Positions 18,123-26,478 of a DNA stretch of 64,000 nucleotides are shown one piece after another (position 1 is the stretch's first letter; each line of letters opens with the position of its first letter). The position numbers and the translations under genes were made by a program. Source of the stretch: Kiloniellaceae bacterium (GTDB lineage: Bacteria > Pseudomonadota > Alphaproteobacteria > Kiloniellales > J153); contig JAJFGO010000021.1 of the NCBI GenBank assembly GCA_021776095.1, positions 124,001-188,000 on the forward strand. Reading direction: 5' to 3'. The notes beneath the pieces are model-generated. The model did no database searches. It saw only the letters and a program-made list of their open reading frames with translations, and had not been told where the DNA came from.

Positions 18123-19184
18123 TCAAAATCGAACGGATAACGTTATCGATATGAACTCGTCGTTCCTCTCTTGGTTCGAAAACTCTTTAGTTCGTAACGT
18201 ATAGCTACCCGTCAGACGCCCAATTTGGGTTGTCATCGAAACGCCCCCAACGAAATCTGCAACCAAGTTCTCTTTATCCACGCTCGCGCTATCAGTGAAC
18301 GTATTCCCGTCGAGAAAAATATTGCGAGCGACGATTCGCGCCTCTGAGCCGGCAAAGAGATACCAAGCAAACCATCGACCATCTAAATTTCCGCGATTGA
18401 TGAAGTCCGAGCCGGACAATGCGGGCTCTATCCGAGGCGGTCCCCAATCGACATCCAGCCTTTCGCCGAAACGTATCAGGCCCCCGGCACCCGCATAGGT
18501 CAGGACGTTGCCGAGAGATGCGTTGACCTGCGGCAATAGATCGACGTCGAATTCACCGGCACTAATCACATGGCGCCAAATCCGATTTTGGGACAATACA
18601 ATCCCGGGCTCGTTTCGCAGCTGAGCGTTCCAGCCCTCGACCCGACTGGCTCCTAGCGTGCCGTAGGTGTACTCGTGCCACCAATTTTGAGCCTCACCGC
18701 CCTTCGCGTCCGGGCCGACAAGACCAATCGTAACCTGCGCCTTGTCTAACGTTTTTCCAGCATCGCGGTACATATTGGTTCCGCCATAGAGCCAACCTGC
18801 ATACGGTCGATCTCTCGGGTCGGGGCGCACTCGAGTTAAATTCTGGGGTGTAAATATGCTTTGACCGAGAAAGACCCCATACCGAAATTGTTCGGTTCCA
18901 GTGGTATCCGGAAAAATGAGATCAGAAACGCCTTGAAGTATTTCATAGCTTCGGCATGAACCGCACCGTTCGCCGGAGCTAGCCGATAACATGAGCCCCT
19001 GGGTGTAATGGCGGTCGGACGGCGGATTGAAAGAGTCGTTTTCCTCGACGAGATTTATGGTCCAGCCCGGATCGGGTTCACTCGATCTGACTTCAGAAAC
19101 ACCCAAGCAGGTACAACCGAGAGCGGCTAGAAGAGCGATCGACGTGAATTTGCGCCGGATAGTCACAATGGACATGCTCGACAT
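18123..19184 (-). CDS. LpxR-like outer-membrane lipid A deacylase family protein
   Basis: A 353-residue protein with an N-terminal signal peptide, then NLVEENDSFNPPSDRHYTQGL. That resembles the LpxR/DUF2219 hallmark, with the Asn-Asp pair and a DR-YT-G motif near the start of a beta-barrel. A WHEYTYGTLGASRVEGW segment holds the likely active-site His. The protein ends in Phe (TLSVRF), as outer-membrane barrels do. LpxR removes the 3'-acyloxyacyl chain of lipid A. Codon use is visibly less GC-rich than in the flanking genes, and AT-rich DNA (about 19190-19300) lies upstream, which suggests acquisition by transfer. The start is uncertain: no good ribosome site precedes the ATG at 19184, and a second in-frame ATG is at 19175. 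Confidence 0.75.
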   Translation of the reverse strand: MSSMSIVTIRRKFTSIALLAALGCTCLGVSEVRSSEPDPGWTINLVEENDSFNPPSDRHYTQGLMLSASSGERCGSCRSYEILQGVSDLIFPDTTGTEQFRYGVFLGQSIFTPQNLTRVRPDPRDRPYAGWLYGGTNMYRDAGKTLDKAQVTIGLVGPDAKGGEAQNWWHEYTYGTLGASRVEGWNAQLRNEPGIVLSQNRIWRHVISAGEFDVDLLPQVNASLGNVLTYAGAGGLIRFGERLDVDWGPPRIEPALSGSDFINRGNLDGRWFAWYLFAGSEARIVARNIFLDGNTFTDSASVDKENLVADFVGGVSMTTQIGRLTGSYTLRTKEFSNQERNDEFISITLSVRF

Positions 19185-19412
19185 TGGGGTCGAAGAAATT
19201 TTTATTCGAGATAATTATTGAACGGTCCAAAAATCTATCAGATTAGATAATACAATACTACTTTTACGAGAAAATCAAGACAGTTTAATTGGGACTAGAC
19301 GCCTGGACATACCGACCGTCCTATCGGTATGAATGACCGGACCAAGTTGTCTGGGTGAAACGGGGATGATCAGCGCGGTAGTTGGCACTAGACCGATGGG
19401 CGCCAAATCCGC

Positions 19413-19829
19413 TTACCCGACCCGCGCCGCCAATCCATTGAGGATCGCTTTCAGCCCCTCCTCGCGGACCCGGTTGCGAGCCTCCTTTGGCGTCATCCAT
19501 TCGCGCTGGCGGGTGCCGGCCTCCGGCCAGTGGCTCAACTCCCGCGCGACCCACATGAGGAAGACCTCGACCGTGCAGGTGCCGTCCCACTTGTCGTAGC
19601 GATAGGTGCCGAGCGGGGTTGGGTCGACCGGGCCTTGGATGCCGGCCTCTTCCTCGGCCTCCTTGGCGGCCGAGTCCGCCGGGGTCATGCCCGGCTCGAC
19701 CACGCCCTTGGGCAAGACCCAGCGGGTGCCCTTGCGCGAGGTGATCAGCAAGACCTCTGGGCCGTCGCCCCTATCGCGGCACGGCACCACGGCGGATTGC
19801 CGATACATCCAGTCGGGCAACTTGGCCAT
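19413..19829 (-). CDS. Nudix hydrolase
   Basis: A 138-residue Nudix protein with the box GVVEPGMTPADSAAKEAEEEAG. It deviates from the consensus GX5EX7REUXEEXGU: the first Glu is replaced within PGMT, and Arg-Glu is Lys-Glu. Both changes are common in the subgroup near diphosphoinositol-polyphosphate/diadenosine-polyphosphate hydrolases. The metal-binding EAEEEAG part is intact. The substrate is unknown. GGGGAGG lies 9 nt before the ATG. The gene follows the cytochrome c gene by 39 bp on the same strand, so cotranscription is likely. Confidence 0.87.
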   Translation of the reverse strand: MAKLPDWMYRQSAVVPCRDRGDGPEVLLITSRKGTRWVLPKGVVEPGMTPADSAAKEAEEEAGIQGPVDPTPLGTYRYDKWDGTCTVEVFLMWVARELSHWPEAGTRQREWMTPKEARNRVREEGLKAILNGLAARVG

Positions 19830-19868
19830 AGGCGGCGGCCTCCCCTCGCCCCGCCGCGCCGCTTGGCG

Positions 19869-20624
19869 CTATTTTACCGCCTTGGCGAAGAAGGCGATCA
19901 AATCGGCGCGCTCAAAGGGCTCCAAGCGGGCGTGGAACACGATATACCCGTCCAGGTCGGGGGCGGTCCAGACCGAGCCGGGAATCTCGTAGACGAAGCG
20001 ATAGGGAAATCCCTCGGCCGCGCCGGGCGCGCGGGTCAGCAATCCGGCCAAATGCGGGCCCCGGCGGGCGCGCTCGGTCACCGTCGCCGGTCCCGACGTG
20101 GCGCCCGGCGGCTCCCAGGGGTGGCGCTCCAGGGCGCGGGTGATGTCTTCGTAGCGGTCCCGTCCGGCGCCCTGGGCCGGGGCCTCGGGGATCAAGCTAT
20201 GGCAATAGGCGCACTTGGCATTGAATAGGCTCTCACCCGCCACCGGATCGCCCAGGGCCGGGTCCATGGCCGCGCCCTTGGTCGCCGATTGCAGAAAGGC
20301 GATGGCGTCGGCACGCAATTGCGGCTCCGCCAAGCGGTGGATCTCCAAATAGGTGGCCAGGTGGTCCGGGGTCCAGGTGGGATCGGCCAGAGGCCAGACC
20401 ATGCGGTAGGGGAAGCCTGGAACCGAGGCATAGCGGCGCTGAAACAGGCCCGCCAGATGGGGCCCGCGCTTGCCCTTTTCCGCCGGGTCGAGGCTGTGGC
20501 ACTTGGTGCAATAGGCCTCGAAGACCTTGCGGCCGGTCGCGGCATCGCCCGGCGTCATCTCGGCGGCGCGCGCGGGTGCCAGAGCGCAGGCGAGCAACAA
20601 CAGTGCGAGCCCCAACCGTCTCAT
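19869..20624 (-). CDS. Diheme c-type cytochrome
   Basis: A 251-residue exported cytochrome. I chose the ATG at 20624 because GGGAGGG is 5 nt upstream and the protein then begins with a signal peptide (MRRLGLALLLLACALAPARA). Two similar halves each carry one heme site: C39-x-x-C42-H43 and C138-x-x-C141-H142. Each has a GPHLAGL segment and an LEP..RAD..AF end. Neither half shows the Met-containing loop that normally gives the sixth heme ligand, but a histidine occurs at the same place in both (H96 and H231), so bis-His ligation is possible. It would act in the periplasm as an electron carrier; the partner is unknown. Confidence 0.85.
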   Translation of the reverse strand: MRRLGLALLLLACALAPARAAEMTPGDAATGRKVFEAYCTKCHSLDPAEKGKRGPHLAGLFQRRYASVPGFPYRMVWPLADPTWTPDHLATYLEIHRLAEPQLRADAIAFLQSATKGAAMDPALGDPVAGESLFNAKCAYCHSLIPEAPAQGAGRDRYEDITRALERHPWEPPGATSGPATVTERARRGPHLAGLLTRAPGAAEGFPYRFVYEIPGSVWTAPDLDGYIVFHARLEPFERADLIAFFAKAVK

Positions 20625-20739
20625 GGCGACCCTCCCTCGAACGGTAAAAATACAGGCAGAACAGTGTCGCGCGCGCCGGCACGCGGCGCCTTGCGCTATG
20701 TCAAGATTGGCCGGAACGGCGGGGGAGGAGCAGCGCGGC

Positions 20740-22983
20740 TCAGCGGAATACGTAGATGGGACTCGACCAGATGAGATGGCCGTTTTCCTGGGCAATCGCC
20801 AGGTAGATCGCGTTGTCGCCCCGGTCGTGCAAGACGATGCGCCGCCGTAGGGCGATCTTCCGGTGCGGGTTTTCGTCGGGCAGGCGAAAGACCCGGATGC
20901 GGCGCCGGATGCCGCCGGCCTCGAAAACCAGGTCCTCGCGGCCGATCTCGGCTATGGGAATCTCCGCCTGCACCAGGGCCGTGTCGATCTTCAGGGTCCC
21001 GTTTTGGGGGTCGCTTAGCCAGGCATCGAAGCCGCCGAAACCGCCGGTGGTCAGGGCGGTCCACTCGATGCGCTCCGGTGTGGGCTGGTCGAAGCGCTTG
21101 TCCAGGTTATGGCAGTTGATGGGCCGGGCCCGCTCGAAACTGTTGCCGCTGAGGACCGCATGACCATCCCAAACGGTTTCGCGCCCGCGCCCGCGATATT
21201 CCGAACCTTCCCAAATCACCCGGATACGCCGACCGAGATCCGTATCCTCGTAAGGGCGAAAAGTCTCCAGGGTCTCCAGGCCGTTGCGAATTTCGATCCG
21301 CTCGATCGGCGCGGAGCCGTGCAAATCGACTCGCAGTTCGACCGCCGGATCGGACGAGCGCAGAATATCGCCCATCATGGCGGTTTGAACCGGGCCCGAA
21401 GCGCAGGGACCGAGACTGGGGTCTTCGTCGAACAGCTCGGCCTTACCTTCGAACCCGGCCGCTACCTCCAGGTGCATGCGGCATCCGGTGGTGCCGTAGT
21501 GATGGCGCCTGCGCAACGACTCGAGCAGGCCGGCGCGGTCGAAGCTGGGCGCCAACATGCAGGTCAGGCCGCCGTAGGCACCGAACTTGGTGGCGCCGGG
21601 GTGGCTGGCGCCGGGGCGCCCTTTGTGTCCGTCGGAATTTGAAACAATACCGACCCGGTACCCTTGCTCGAGCGCGTCTTCGATCAACCACTCGAAGGTG
21701 CCCCAGGCGGAATGCACCTCGACCGAGCGTTCCAGGCGAATGTCGTGCGACATCTTGATGTCGGCGTAGCGCCCGCCGATGTGCGCGAAGACCACGCAGT
21801 CTTCGTCCTTCAGCCGCGCGAAGAGATCGGCGGCCGAGTTGGCGTCGCTGTCGATATCGGAGAGATCGTCAACCAGGGCGTGGGACGAGCGATGGATGTT
21901 CTGCCCCTCCTCCCGGTACAGCACGTTGCGGTCGCCGCCCAGGCCGGTGTTGCCGGACCATTCGTATCCCGGAAAGGCGACAAAGCGGCCCGGCTCGTCG
22001 AACTCCGCCGTCAGCTCGTTCAGGTGCTGCCAAAAGGGCGTGGTGATTTGAAAGTCGTTGCCTTGGTGCGACACCGCGTCGAGAAAGGCCTTATCGCGGG
22101 CGAAGAGGTGAAAGTCGCGCGCCGAGTTGGTGCCGATGGTTTCCTCCGACTGGCCATGCAAATCGCCCCAATAGGGCAGCAGTGCCGCCTGCTCGACAAT
22201 CCGCAAGGGGTTCGACTCGGCAATCGTTTGCCCCGACTCGTCGATAAGGTTGACGATCAAGTCGCCGGGCGCATTCACGTGCAGATTTTCAAGCACGGCG
22301 GCGAACTCGCCCTCGGGGATCCGCATCCGCTCGGGCAGGCCTTCGACCGGAAGATTGGCGTGCAGGCGAATTTCGCGATTCGCCCGGTCGCTCGGGTTGC
22401 CCCAAGCGTCCTCGCCCTTCAGGCACAGGCGAAATGGCGCGCCGGCCGGGCGCAAGGTCGGCAAGATGGCCTTCCAACGCACCGCCTCGCCGGGCACGAT
22501 GCGGATCGTCGGCTGCTCGGGCAGTTCCACGTAGTTGTAGGTGGCGATGGCGTCCACCAAAACGCGAAATTCGAAGGTGTCCTCGCAAAAGGTTTGCAGG
22601 CGCATGCCGGGCCCGCCTTGGCGCCGGTCGCCGAAGCGCACCACGATCCGATCGCCGTCGCGCAGGAAGCCGCGCACGACCTTGATATAGAGGGTCTTGT
22701 CCCAGGGCCGGATGTTTCGCTTCATGTCGTACTCGACATGCAGCACCGCGCCGTTGGAGGCCTCGACGCTGACAAAGTTCGCCGCTTTGGGGTTATCGAA
22801 CTGAGGTCGGCCCATGTCGCTGGCGAAGCGATGCACAACCTTGATCGAGCCGGTGTCGTCGATGCCGAAATAGCCGGCCGTATAGGTCAGGGTGAATTCC
22901 TGAAACGAACCGGCGGCGAAACTGCCTTGAGGTTCGACCCGCGCAGTGCCCATACGCTGCGGCAGGTAGGTCGAGTGCGGCAT
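20740..22983 (-). CDS. DUF3604 family protein (PHP-like predicted metallohydrolase)
   Basis: A 747-residue protein. The N-terminal half (about 1-270) is beta-rich with no motif I recognise. The central part carries the DUF3604 signatures: YWGDLHGQSEETIGTN, then VSHQGNDF, FPGYEWSG, VFAHIGGRYAD and SNSDGHKGRPG. Their His and Asp residues resemble PHP-type metal ligands. A C-terminal beta domain follows. There is no signal peptide, so it is probably cytoplasmic. The substrate is not known for the family. The start at 22983 has AAGGA about 12 nt upstream, and two palindromes lie just beyond. Confidence 0.8.
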   Translation of the reverse strand: MPHSTYLPQRMGTARVEPQGSFAAGSFQEFTLTYTAGYFGIDDTGSIKVVHRFASDMGRPQFDNPKAANFVSVEASNGAVLHVEYDMKRNIRPWDKTLYIKVVRGFLRDGDRIVVRFGDRRQGGPGMRLQTFCEDTFEFRVLVDAIATYNYVELPEQPTIRIVPGEAVRWKAILPTLRPAGAPFRLCLKGEDAWGNPSDRANREIRLHANLPVEGLPERMRIPEGEFAAVLENLHVNAPGDLIVNLIDESGQTIAESNPLRIVEQAALLPYWGDLHGQSEETIGTNSARDFHLFARDKAFLDAVSHQGNDFQITTPFWQHLNELTAEFDEPGRFVAFPGYEWSGNTGLGGDRNVLYREEGQNIHRSSHALVDDLSDIDSDANSAADLFARLKDEDCVVFAHIGGRYADIKMSHDIRLERSVEVHSAWGTFEWLIEDALEQGYRVGIVSNSDGHKGRPGASHPGATKFGAYGGLTCMLAPSFDRAGLLESLRRRHHYGTTGCRMHLEVAAGFEGKAELFDEDPSLGPCASGPVQTAMMGDILRSSDPAVELRVDLHGSAPIERIEIRNGLETLETFRPYEDTDLGRRIRVIWEGSEYRGRGRETVWDGHAVLSGNSFERARPINCHNLDKRFDQPTPERIEWTALTTGGFGGFDAWLSDPQNGTLKIDTALVQAEIPIAEIGREDLVFEAGGIRRRIRVFRLPDENPHRKIALRRRIVLHDRGDNAIYLAIAQENGHLIWSSPIYVFR

Positions 22984-23019
22984 AAAGATCCGGTTCCTTA
23001 TGTCAGTCGTTCGCGAACA

Positions 23020-23035
23020 CGCGCAAATATGCGCG
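23020..23035. promoter_or_regulatory. Inverted repeat upstream of the DUF3604 gene
   Basis: CGCGCA-AATA-TGCGCG is a perfect 6-4-6 palindrome 37 nt upstream of the DUF3604 start. A second 10-bp palindrome, GTTCGCGAAC (23009-23018), is next to it. The pair looks like an operator zone for a dimeric regulator. No regulator is encoded beside it, so the binding protein is unknown. Confidence 0.35.
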
Positions 23036-23195
23036 CCGGGCGTGAGGGCTCGGTCGATTCTACATCGGCGGAGGGGTGGCGGGCTAGGCTATAGTCCCTG
23101 CGCAAGAGATCGAGGCACCCCGGCTGAGATGACCGAGGTGTCTCTCACGCGCGTCGAGAGGGTGGTGTCTCGACGCGTTGATCATTTTGGGTCGC

Positions 23196-25532
23196 CTAGA
23201 AACCCAGGTTGCCCGCCCCCATGGTAAAATTCAGAACATTGGAGCTATCATCGGCGGTCAGGCCTTCGCGCACGGCCTTGACCCGAGTGGCGCAAGAAGC
23301 CGCCAGCAGCTGTCGGTCGCGGCCTCGCCGTCCGCTCAGCAGCTCTTTGTTGTTTGCGATGACGCGCCGGATCTGGCGCCGCAGGTCGGGATGGAGCGGA
23401 TCGATGCTCAGCGCCACGTCGTCGATTTCGGCATCTCTCCGGCCAAGGACGGTCCTCGCGTCCGCCAATTCCTCGTTGGCCAGTTCGATCAAGCCGTTCG
23501 CGAGTTTGCGGGTATCGCGGTCCTCGTCACGCGAAGTCTGTAGGGAATCGCCGATGATCTTGGCCGCGGCGGCGCAGCGCTGCTGGGCGATGCGCAGATT
23601 GAAGCCCGCGTTGAGCACGCGCAAGGTGGCCGCGATATTGACGATCGCGGTGTCCGACAGGCCGGACAGATCGACCTGGAACCGTGCCGCCGCCGGCGAG
23701 GTGTTGAAGGCGGTGGATCGGTAAAAACCGACGGCCTCCTCAATGGTATCGACTGCGTTGTTGTGGAAGAAAGGCCCGGTGTCGGCCGCTTCGATTAGCG
23801 ACGCAGTGTTGAAGCGCCCGTCGCCGAAAGCGTCGGGGTTGTGGATGCCGTCACCCTCGGCGCCGGTATCTTGTCCGAGGCCGCAATCGCTGTCGAAGTT
23901 GAACTCTTCGAGTCCCAGACCCTGACCGCCAAAGCCGCCGTCGCAGGTCAGCTCCAAACCGGCCTGCGCCAGGTAGGCCCGGCGCGTGGGCGTGTCTAGC
24001 CGCTCGACCTGGGTGTCGAAGTTGCGGTTGCCCAGGTCATCGCCGTCCTGGCCCTCCAGATCGTCCTCGACGATATCGGCCCGAGCGATCGCGCCCGCAT
24101 TGGCATGGCAGAGGCCGCAGGCCCCGGCCGTGAAGGCTCCACGCCCGCCCTCGGCTTCGGCATCTCCGAACACGATGGCGGTGAGGTCGATGTCCTGCGT
24201 GCGGCCCGTGGTGAGCATGAAGCGCTCCATTCGATCGAGTTCCGCGTCGTTGGGCAGGCGGAAGTTACCGGCACCAGGCGTCTGATCCTCGAACTGACGT
24301 CGAAAATGCTGGACTGCCGCCCCGACCGAGAAAAGACGCAGAGCACCCGTGACGGGCGCGCCGTCGCCGGACCAGCCGGTGCGCTCAGCCACCGCCGGGC
24401 TTGAGCCGTCCGGCAAGGTACCGTCAGGACGCGGCAAGGGTGTCGCGATCGAGGGTGCCTGGGATAGGGCGTGAGGCACGCCGCGCATGACGAACTTCGC
24501 CGCCGGGCTATCGAAACCGTCGATGTTCTCGCGAATCATGGCCTGCCGGTTGAGCAGGACCGGGACTTCGAGCTCGGGAACCGGATGACGGCCGATGAAC
24601 CGCGGATGTGTGACGAAGAGAGGATCTTTTAGGCCGTCGAAACGCATCAACTCATGGCGCCGCAAGCGCCGCACAAAGGCTGGATCGAGACCCAGGTTAG
24701 CCTCGGCCCGGTGACAGGACGCACAGGTGCGGCCATTGCCGTCGAAATCCTCGCGGAAAAAAAGTTCGGCACCTTGCAGCGTATCCACATCGGCTAAGTC
24801 CAGGCGAACGCGCGGATCGTTTTCCAGATTGCCACCGGTCTCGCTTGTCGAACCCTCGGCCCGGCCATTGCGCCCGGCCCGGGCCTCGCGCCAGAACTTG
24901 CGCATGAATGCCGAGGGCCCACCCAAGGCGACAAGCTGGCGCTGCGCCGTGGGATCGCCGTCCGGCTGGACCAATACCACGAGGTCGACCTCCGTGTTGG
25001 AGAAGAAGTCCGCACCCAACTGAGCCACCAGTCTCGCGGTGCCGTCGGACCCGGGCTCGATGAGGCCGAGAGGCGTTATGGTATCGTGGGATTCGGGCAG
25101 AACGCTGTCGCCCTGGACGTCCTGGTTGTCGACCAAGAGTATTTCCGCTCGGTCGCTCACATTTTGGCACGCGACCTTTACGCCGCCGACCAGTAAGTCG
25201 AATTCAGCGGTGCAAGAAATGCGGCCGGGCGGGGTGATACCGCGCGCCGGAGCCACGGAGATCAGAAAATTCCTGGCGCCGTCTCTCGCCTGAAACGCGC
25301 GTTTGAAATTTCGATAGAGGTCTTCGCTGGTGACGCTTTGACTTTCGTCCGCATCGAGGCCCGCCTTCGCGGCCAGCACTTCGGCCTCCAGAGCCGAGAG
25401 ACTATCGTCCGGCGCGTCGGGATCTTGCGCCAGCGCCACCGTGCCAAGAAATCCCGAAAGGACCGCCACGGTCGCGGCCGCCCGCAATCTACAAAGCATC
25501 GTTGCTCGCAATAATGACCTATTGCACCACAT
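23196..25532 (-). CDS. Diheme cytochrome c peroxidase-like protein
   Basis: A 778-residue exported protein with two c-type heme sites, CASCH (about residue 270) and CGLCH (about residue 470). The layout is that of the MauG/cytochrome c peroxidase-like and thiol-oxidoreductase-like family. The roughly 260-residue N-terminal region and a helical C-terminal region of about 130 residues are extra. The signal peptide is LRAAATVAVLSGFLGTVALA. The ATG at 25532 has GGGAG 7 nt upstream; a second in-frame ATG at 25499 would give a shorter n-region. It probably works in the periplasm on peroxide or as an oxidase. Its target is unknown. Confidence 0.78.
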   Translation of the reverse strand: MWCNRSLLRATMLCRLRAAATVAVLSGFLGTVALAQDPDAPDDSLSALEAEVLAAKAGLDADESQSVTSEDLYRNFKRAFQARDGARNFLISVAPARGITPPGRISCTAEFDLLVGGVKVACQNVSDRAEILLVDNQDVQGDSVLPESHDTITPLGLIEPGSDGTARLVAQLGADFFSNTEVDLVVLVQPDGDPTAQRQLVALGGPSAFMRKFWREARAGRNGRAEGSTSETGGNLENDPRVRLDLADVDTLQGAELFFREDFDGNGRTCASCHRAEANLGLDPAFVRRLRRHELMRFDGLKDPLFVTHPRFIGRHPVPELEVPVLLNRQAMIRENIDGFDSPAAKFVMRGVPHALSQAPSIATPLPRPDGTLPDGSSPAVAERTGWSGDGAPVTGALRLFSVGAAVQHFRRQFEDQTPGAGNFRLPNDAELDRMERFMLTTGRTQDIDLTAIVFGDAEAEGGRGAFTAGACGLCHANAGAIARADIVEDDLEGQDGDDLGNRNFDTQVERLDTPTRRAYLAQAGLELTCDGGFGGQGLGLEEFNFDSDCGLGQDTGAEGDGIHNPDAFGDGRFNTASLIEAADTGPFFHNNAVDTIEEAVGFYRSTAFNTSPAAARFQVDLSGLSDTAIVNIAATLRVLNAGFNLRIAQQRCAAAAKIIGDSLQTSRDEDRDTRKLANGLIELANEELADARTVLGRRDAEIDDVALSIDPLHPDLRRQIRRVIANNKELLSGRRGRDRQLLAASCATRVKAVREGLTADDSSNVLNFTMGAGNLGF

Positions 25533-25652
25533 CGCACATCTCCCTCTCCACAGGGTTTTGTGCAGAGAAGGTTAGCGCCCGCTGCGAATTGCGGGGTGTG
25601 AAAGAGAAGCCAAAGACGTGACAAGTATGTGTTACGTGGCAATCGGAAGGCT

Positions 25653-25731
25653 CTACCCTTCGCGCAGGCTTGTGACCTTCATGGCAACGCCCAGGGAGCC
25701 TTCGATCTTCAGCTTGCCTCAAGTGTAGGCT
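25653..25731 (-). pseudogene. Decayed copy of the 3' end of the SCP2 gene
   Basis: These 79 bp match the last 26 codons of the intact SCP2 gene at 27651-27731: about 66 of 80 positions are identical by hand alignment, including the stop codon. The copy reads AYT*GKLKIEGSLGVAMKVTSLREG, with an internal TGA where the intact gene has Leu. Upstream of the AYT codons the similarity stops abruptly. The copy and the intact gene form direct repeats on either side of the cassette at 25.9-27.6 kb. Confidence 0.8.
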
Positions 25732-25784
25732 GCACCTCTTCCCCGGTCTTCCCCCGCCGGCGGAAGGGCTTCGGCCCTCAAGGC

Positions 25785-25798
25785 TTGACCCAGGTCAA
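25785..25798. promoter_or_regulatory. FNR/FixK-type palindrome
   Basis: TTGACCCAGGTCAA is a perfect inverted repeat of the form TTGAC-N4-GTCAA, close to the TTGAT-N4-ATCAA recognition pattern of the CRP/FNR family. It lies about 100 nt upstream of the sulfur cassette and in the intergenic region shared with the diheme protein gene. Oxygen- or NO-linked control is an inference. Confidence 0.5.
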
Positions 25799-25818
25799 TT
25801 CGCTTGCGTCTCCTTTAT

Positions 25819-25834
25819 ATTAGAATTATCTAAT
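25819..25834. promoter_or_regulatory. AT-rich operator-like inverted repeat
   Basis: ATTAGA-ATTA-TCTAAT is a perfect 6-4-6 palindrome within an AT-rich stretch (TTTATATTAGAATTATC...) about 70 nt before the cassette's first gene. AT-rich palindromes over the promoter are typical for ArsR-family regulators such as BigR/SqrR that control persulfide and YeeE-type genes. That link is by analogy; no such regulator is encoded nearby. Confidence 0.45.
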
Positions 25835-25901
25835 CTTATATCGGATGCGATGTGGGCGGCGGCCCTGGCCAGCCCATAGGGGAAGAACCAAGGAGTACAT
25901 C

Positions 25902-26468
25902 ATGTTATCAATAACGCGCGCCCTGGGCCGTTATGCGACCCTTTCCGGTGTGGCCTTGACCATTGCGCTCGGTCTCACCGCACCCACCTTGGCGGGGTCA
26001 CCGGAAGCCCCCTTCGGCGACAAAGTCAGCGATGCAATCCTGAATTACAATCGCGCCACGCCAAACATCGCCACCGCCGGCAGGTACGGACCGATCGCGG
26101 TCGCCGAGGTTAAAGCGCTTGGGTTCGTCACAATCGTCGATCTTCGCGGGCCCGAAGAAGAGGGCGTCGCCGCCAATGTCGCGGTCGCCAAGGCCGTCGG
26201 CCTGAAACACTTCAGTATTCCGGTCACGACCAAGGCGCCGCGCGATGCGCAGGTAAGCCAGTTCGCGGCCATCGTCGAGGATCGCGACAATCACCCGATC
26301 CTGGTCAACTGCGTCTCGGCCAACCGGGTTGGCGCCATGTGGGCGCTATACCGCGCCCAGGCCGGTGTCTCCGCCGAGGTCGCGGTCGAGGAAGGCCGCA
26401 CCGCCGGCCTAAAGAGCCGCGAGGCGGCCGTGCGCGAACGTTTGGGCCTGCCGGCGCTGGCTCAATAG
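25902..26468 (+). CDS. Exported cysteine-phosphatase/sulfurtransferase-like protein
   Basis: A 188-residue protein with a signal peptide (GVALTIALGLTAPTLA) followed by a dual-specificity-phosphatase-like domain of the type associated with beta-lactamase-like hydrolases. The active-site loop reads NCVSANR, that is C-x4-R as in TIGR01244-type sulfur transferases, and not the C-x5-R of true phosphatases. The usual preceding His is Asn. AAGGAG lies 6 nt before the ATG. Its coupling to two YeeE/YedE permeases 10 bp downstream argues for periplasmic sulfur chemistry, for example persulfide or thiosulfate handling. Confidence 0.75.
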   Translation: MLSITRALGRYATLSGVALTIALGLTAPTLAGSPEAPFGDKVSDAILNYNRATPNIATAGRYGPIAVAEVKALGFVTIVDLRGPEEEGVAANVAVAKAVGLKHFSIPVTTKAPRDAQVSQFAAIVEDRDNHPILVNCVSANRVGAMWALYRAQAGVSAEVAVEEGRTAGLKSREAAVRERLGLPALAQ

Positions 26469-26478
26469 GGGTAAAGCT

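Noticed and set aside
23009-23018. GTTCGCGAAC as an SOS (LexA) box
   Set aside because: The alphaproteobacterial SOS box is a direct repeat GTTC-N7-GTTC; this is an inverted repeat with no spacing, and the gene behind it is not an SOS gene.
21664-23094. Open antisense frame of 476 codons over the DUF3604 gene
   Set aside because: Shadow frame; the DUF3604 motifs lie in the minus-strand frame.
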